6,243 nucleotides of DNA from Deltaproteobacteria bacterium (GTDB taxonomy: Bacteria > Myxococcota_A > Polyangia > HGW-17 > SLPX01), in contig JAABSF010000174.1 in NCBI GenBank assembly GCA_011390535.1, positions 1-6,243 on the forward strand. The letters are read 5' to 3'. The notes under the pieces are model-generated. The model searched no databases. It had not been told where the DNA came from and worked only from the letters and a program-made list of their open reading frames with translations. Position 1 is the first letter of the stretch. Each line of letters opens with the position of its first letter. Below are positions 6,126 through 6,243 of this stretch, in pieces. The position numbers and the translations under genes are program-made.

Positions 6126-6243
6126 CTATCTCACCTTGACCACTTTAATAATGCTCACGCTCATGATGCTCATGCTTAACCTCGAGCTCAAGCTCAAGCT
6201 TATGCTTATGTTTCCGTCTATTTCCGAGCCCTCTTTCGAGTCA
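6126..6243 (-). CDS. 3' end of an upstream gene with an alternating Ser/hydrophobic tail, cut by the right window edge
   Basis: One minus-strand frame is open from the right edge to TAG at 6128-6126, giving about 38 residues: a start such as DSKEGSEIDGN, then ISISLSLSSRLSMSIMSVSI, ending IKVVKVR. The stop lies immediately before the ATG of the two-TM protein. The alternating Ser/hydrophobic section is produced by degenerate hexanucleotide repeats (6153-6209) of the form AGC-NTN on this strand. The other two frames are blocked: one has TGA at the window edge and TAA near 6145, and lacks a start codon; the other has several early stops. Strict alternation of small polar and hydrophobic residues would suit a beta strand. 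No family can be named from so short a tail, and the stretch could instead be non-coding repeat in front of the next gene. Confidence 0.45.
   Translation of the reverse strand, partial: DSKEGSEIDGNISISLSLSSRLSMSIMSVSIIKVVKVR
6153..6209. repeat. Degenerate hexanucleotide tandem repeat (GCTYAN)
   Basis: On the plus strand the tract is GCTCAC, GCTCAT, a 3-base GAT insertion, GCTCAT, GCTTAA, CCTCGA, GCTCAA, GCTCAA, GCTTAT, GCTTAT. These are nine hexamers with a constant GCT-like half and a drifting half. Neighbouring units are usually identical or differ by one or two bases, the pattern expected from slippage followed by point change. All units keep phase with codon triplets, including the 3-base insertion, so a coding frame through it is never shifted. 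On the minus strand one frame reads alternating Ser/hydrophobic, another alternating charged or Leu/Glu. It lies 28-84 bases upstream of the start of the two-TM gene. Confidence 0.85.

Noticed and set aside
6143..6240. Alternative minus-strand frame through the hexamer repeat (HKHKLELELEVKHEH...)
   Set aside because: It is bounded by TGA at the window edge and TAA near 6145 and has no start codon, so it is not a likely coding frame.

Overview
The window looks like a chromosomal stretch from a Gram-negative bacterium. Two genes begin with lipoprotein signal peptides followed by lipidation cysteines, a third encodes a Blc-type lipocalin with the same architecture, and the largest has a short Gly/Asp/Ser/Thr-rich tether after its lipid cysteine. 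That style is common in Myxococcota, Bradymonadota and related former Deltaproteobacteria. The taxonomic guess is inference; no rRNA or marker gene is present.

Layout. (1) Positions 1-2447 hold two minus-strand lipoprotein genes: a 758-residue predicted lipoprotein (171-2447), followed 78 bases downstream by the first 30 codons of a second lipoprotein that runs off the left edge (1-92). (2) Positions 2448-2815 are a divergent, AT-rich intergenic region. It carries a weak candidate promoter for the minus-strand gene, a phased 10-bp A-rich tandem repeat (2621-2680) and a small inverted repeat. (3) Positions 2816-4925 are a plus-strand cluster: a Blc-like lipocalin lipoprotein, a possible 13-codon leader ORF, then the ATPase and permease of a FetAB (YbbL/YbbM, UPF0014) ABC transporter joined by an ATGA overlap. 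(4) Positions 4950-6243 are a convergent minus-strand pair: a two-TM protein of unknown function (4950-6125), preceded with no gap by the 3' end of another reading frame (6126-6243) whose tail is an alternating serine/hydrophobic run encoded by degenerate hexanucleotide repeats.

How the genes may work together. FetAB in E. coli is linked to iron export and oxidative-stress resistance, and Blc is an outer-membrane lipocalin that binds lysophospholipids. Co-transcription here would suggest an envelope-stress or iron-stress unit, but only the gene order and spacing support this.

I see no RNA gene, CRISPR array, insertion sequence, attachment site, origin or clear intrinsic terminator. Most of the window is ordinary. 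The most distinctive points are the two simple-repeat tracts, the leader ORF that ends on the TTG start of fetA, and the unrecognised proteins at both ends.
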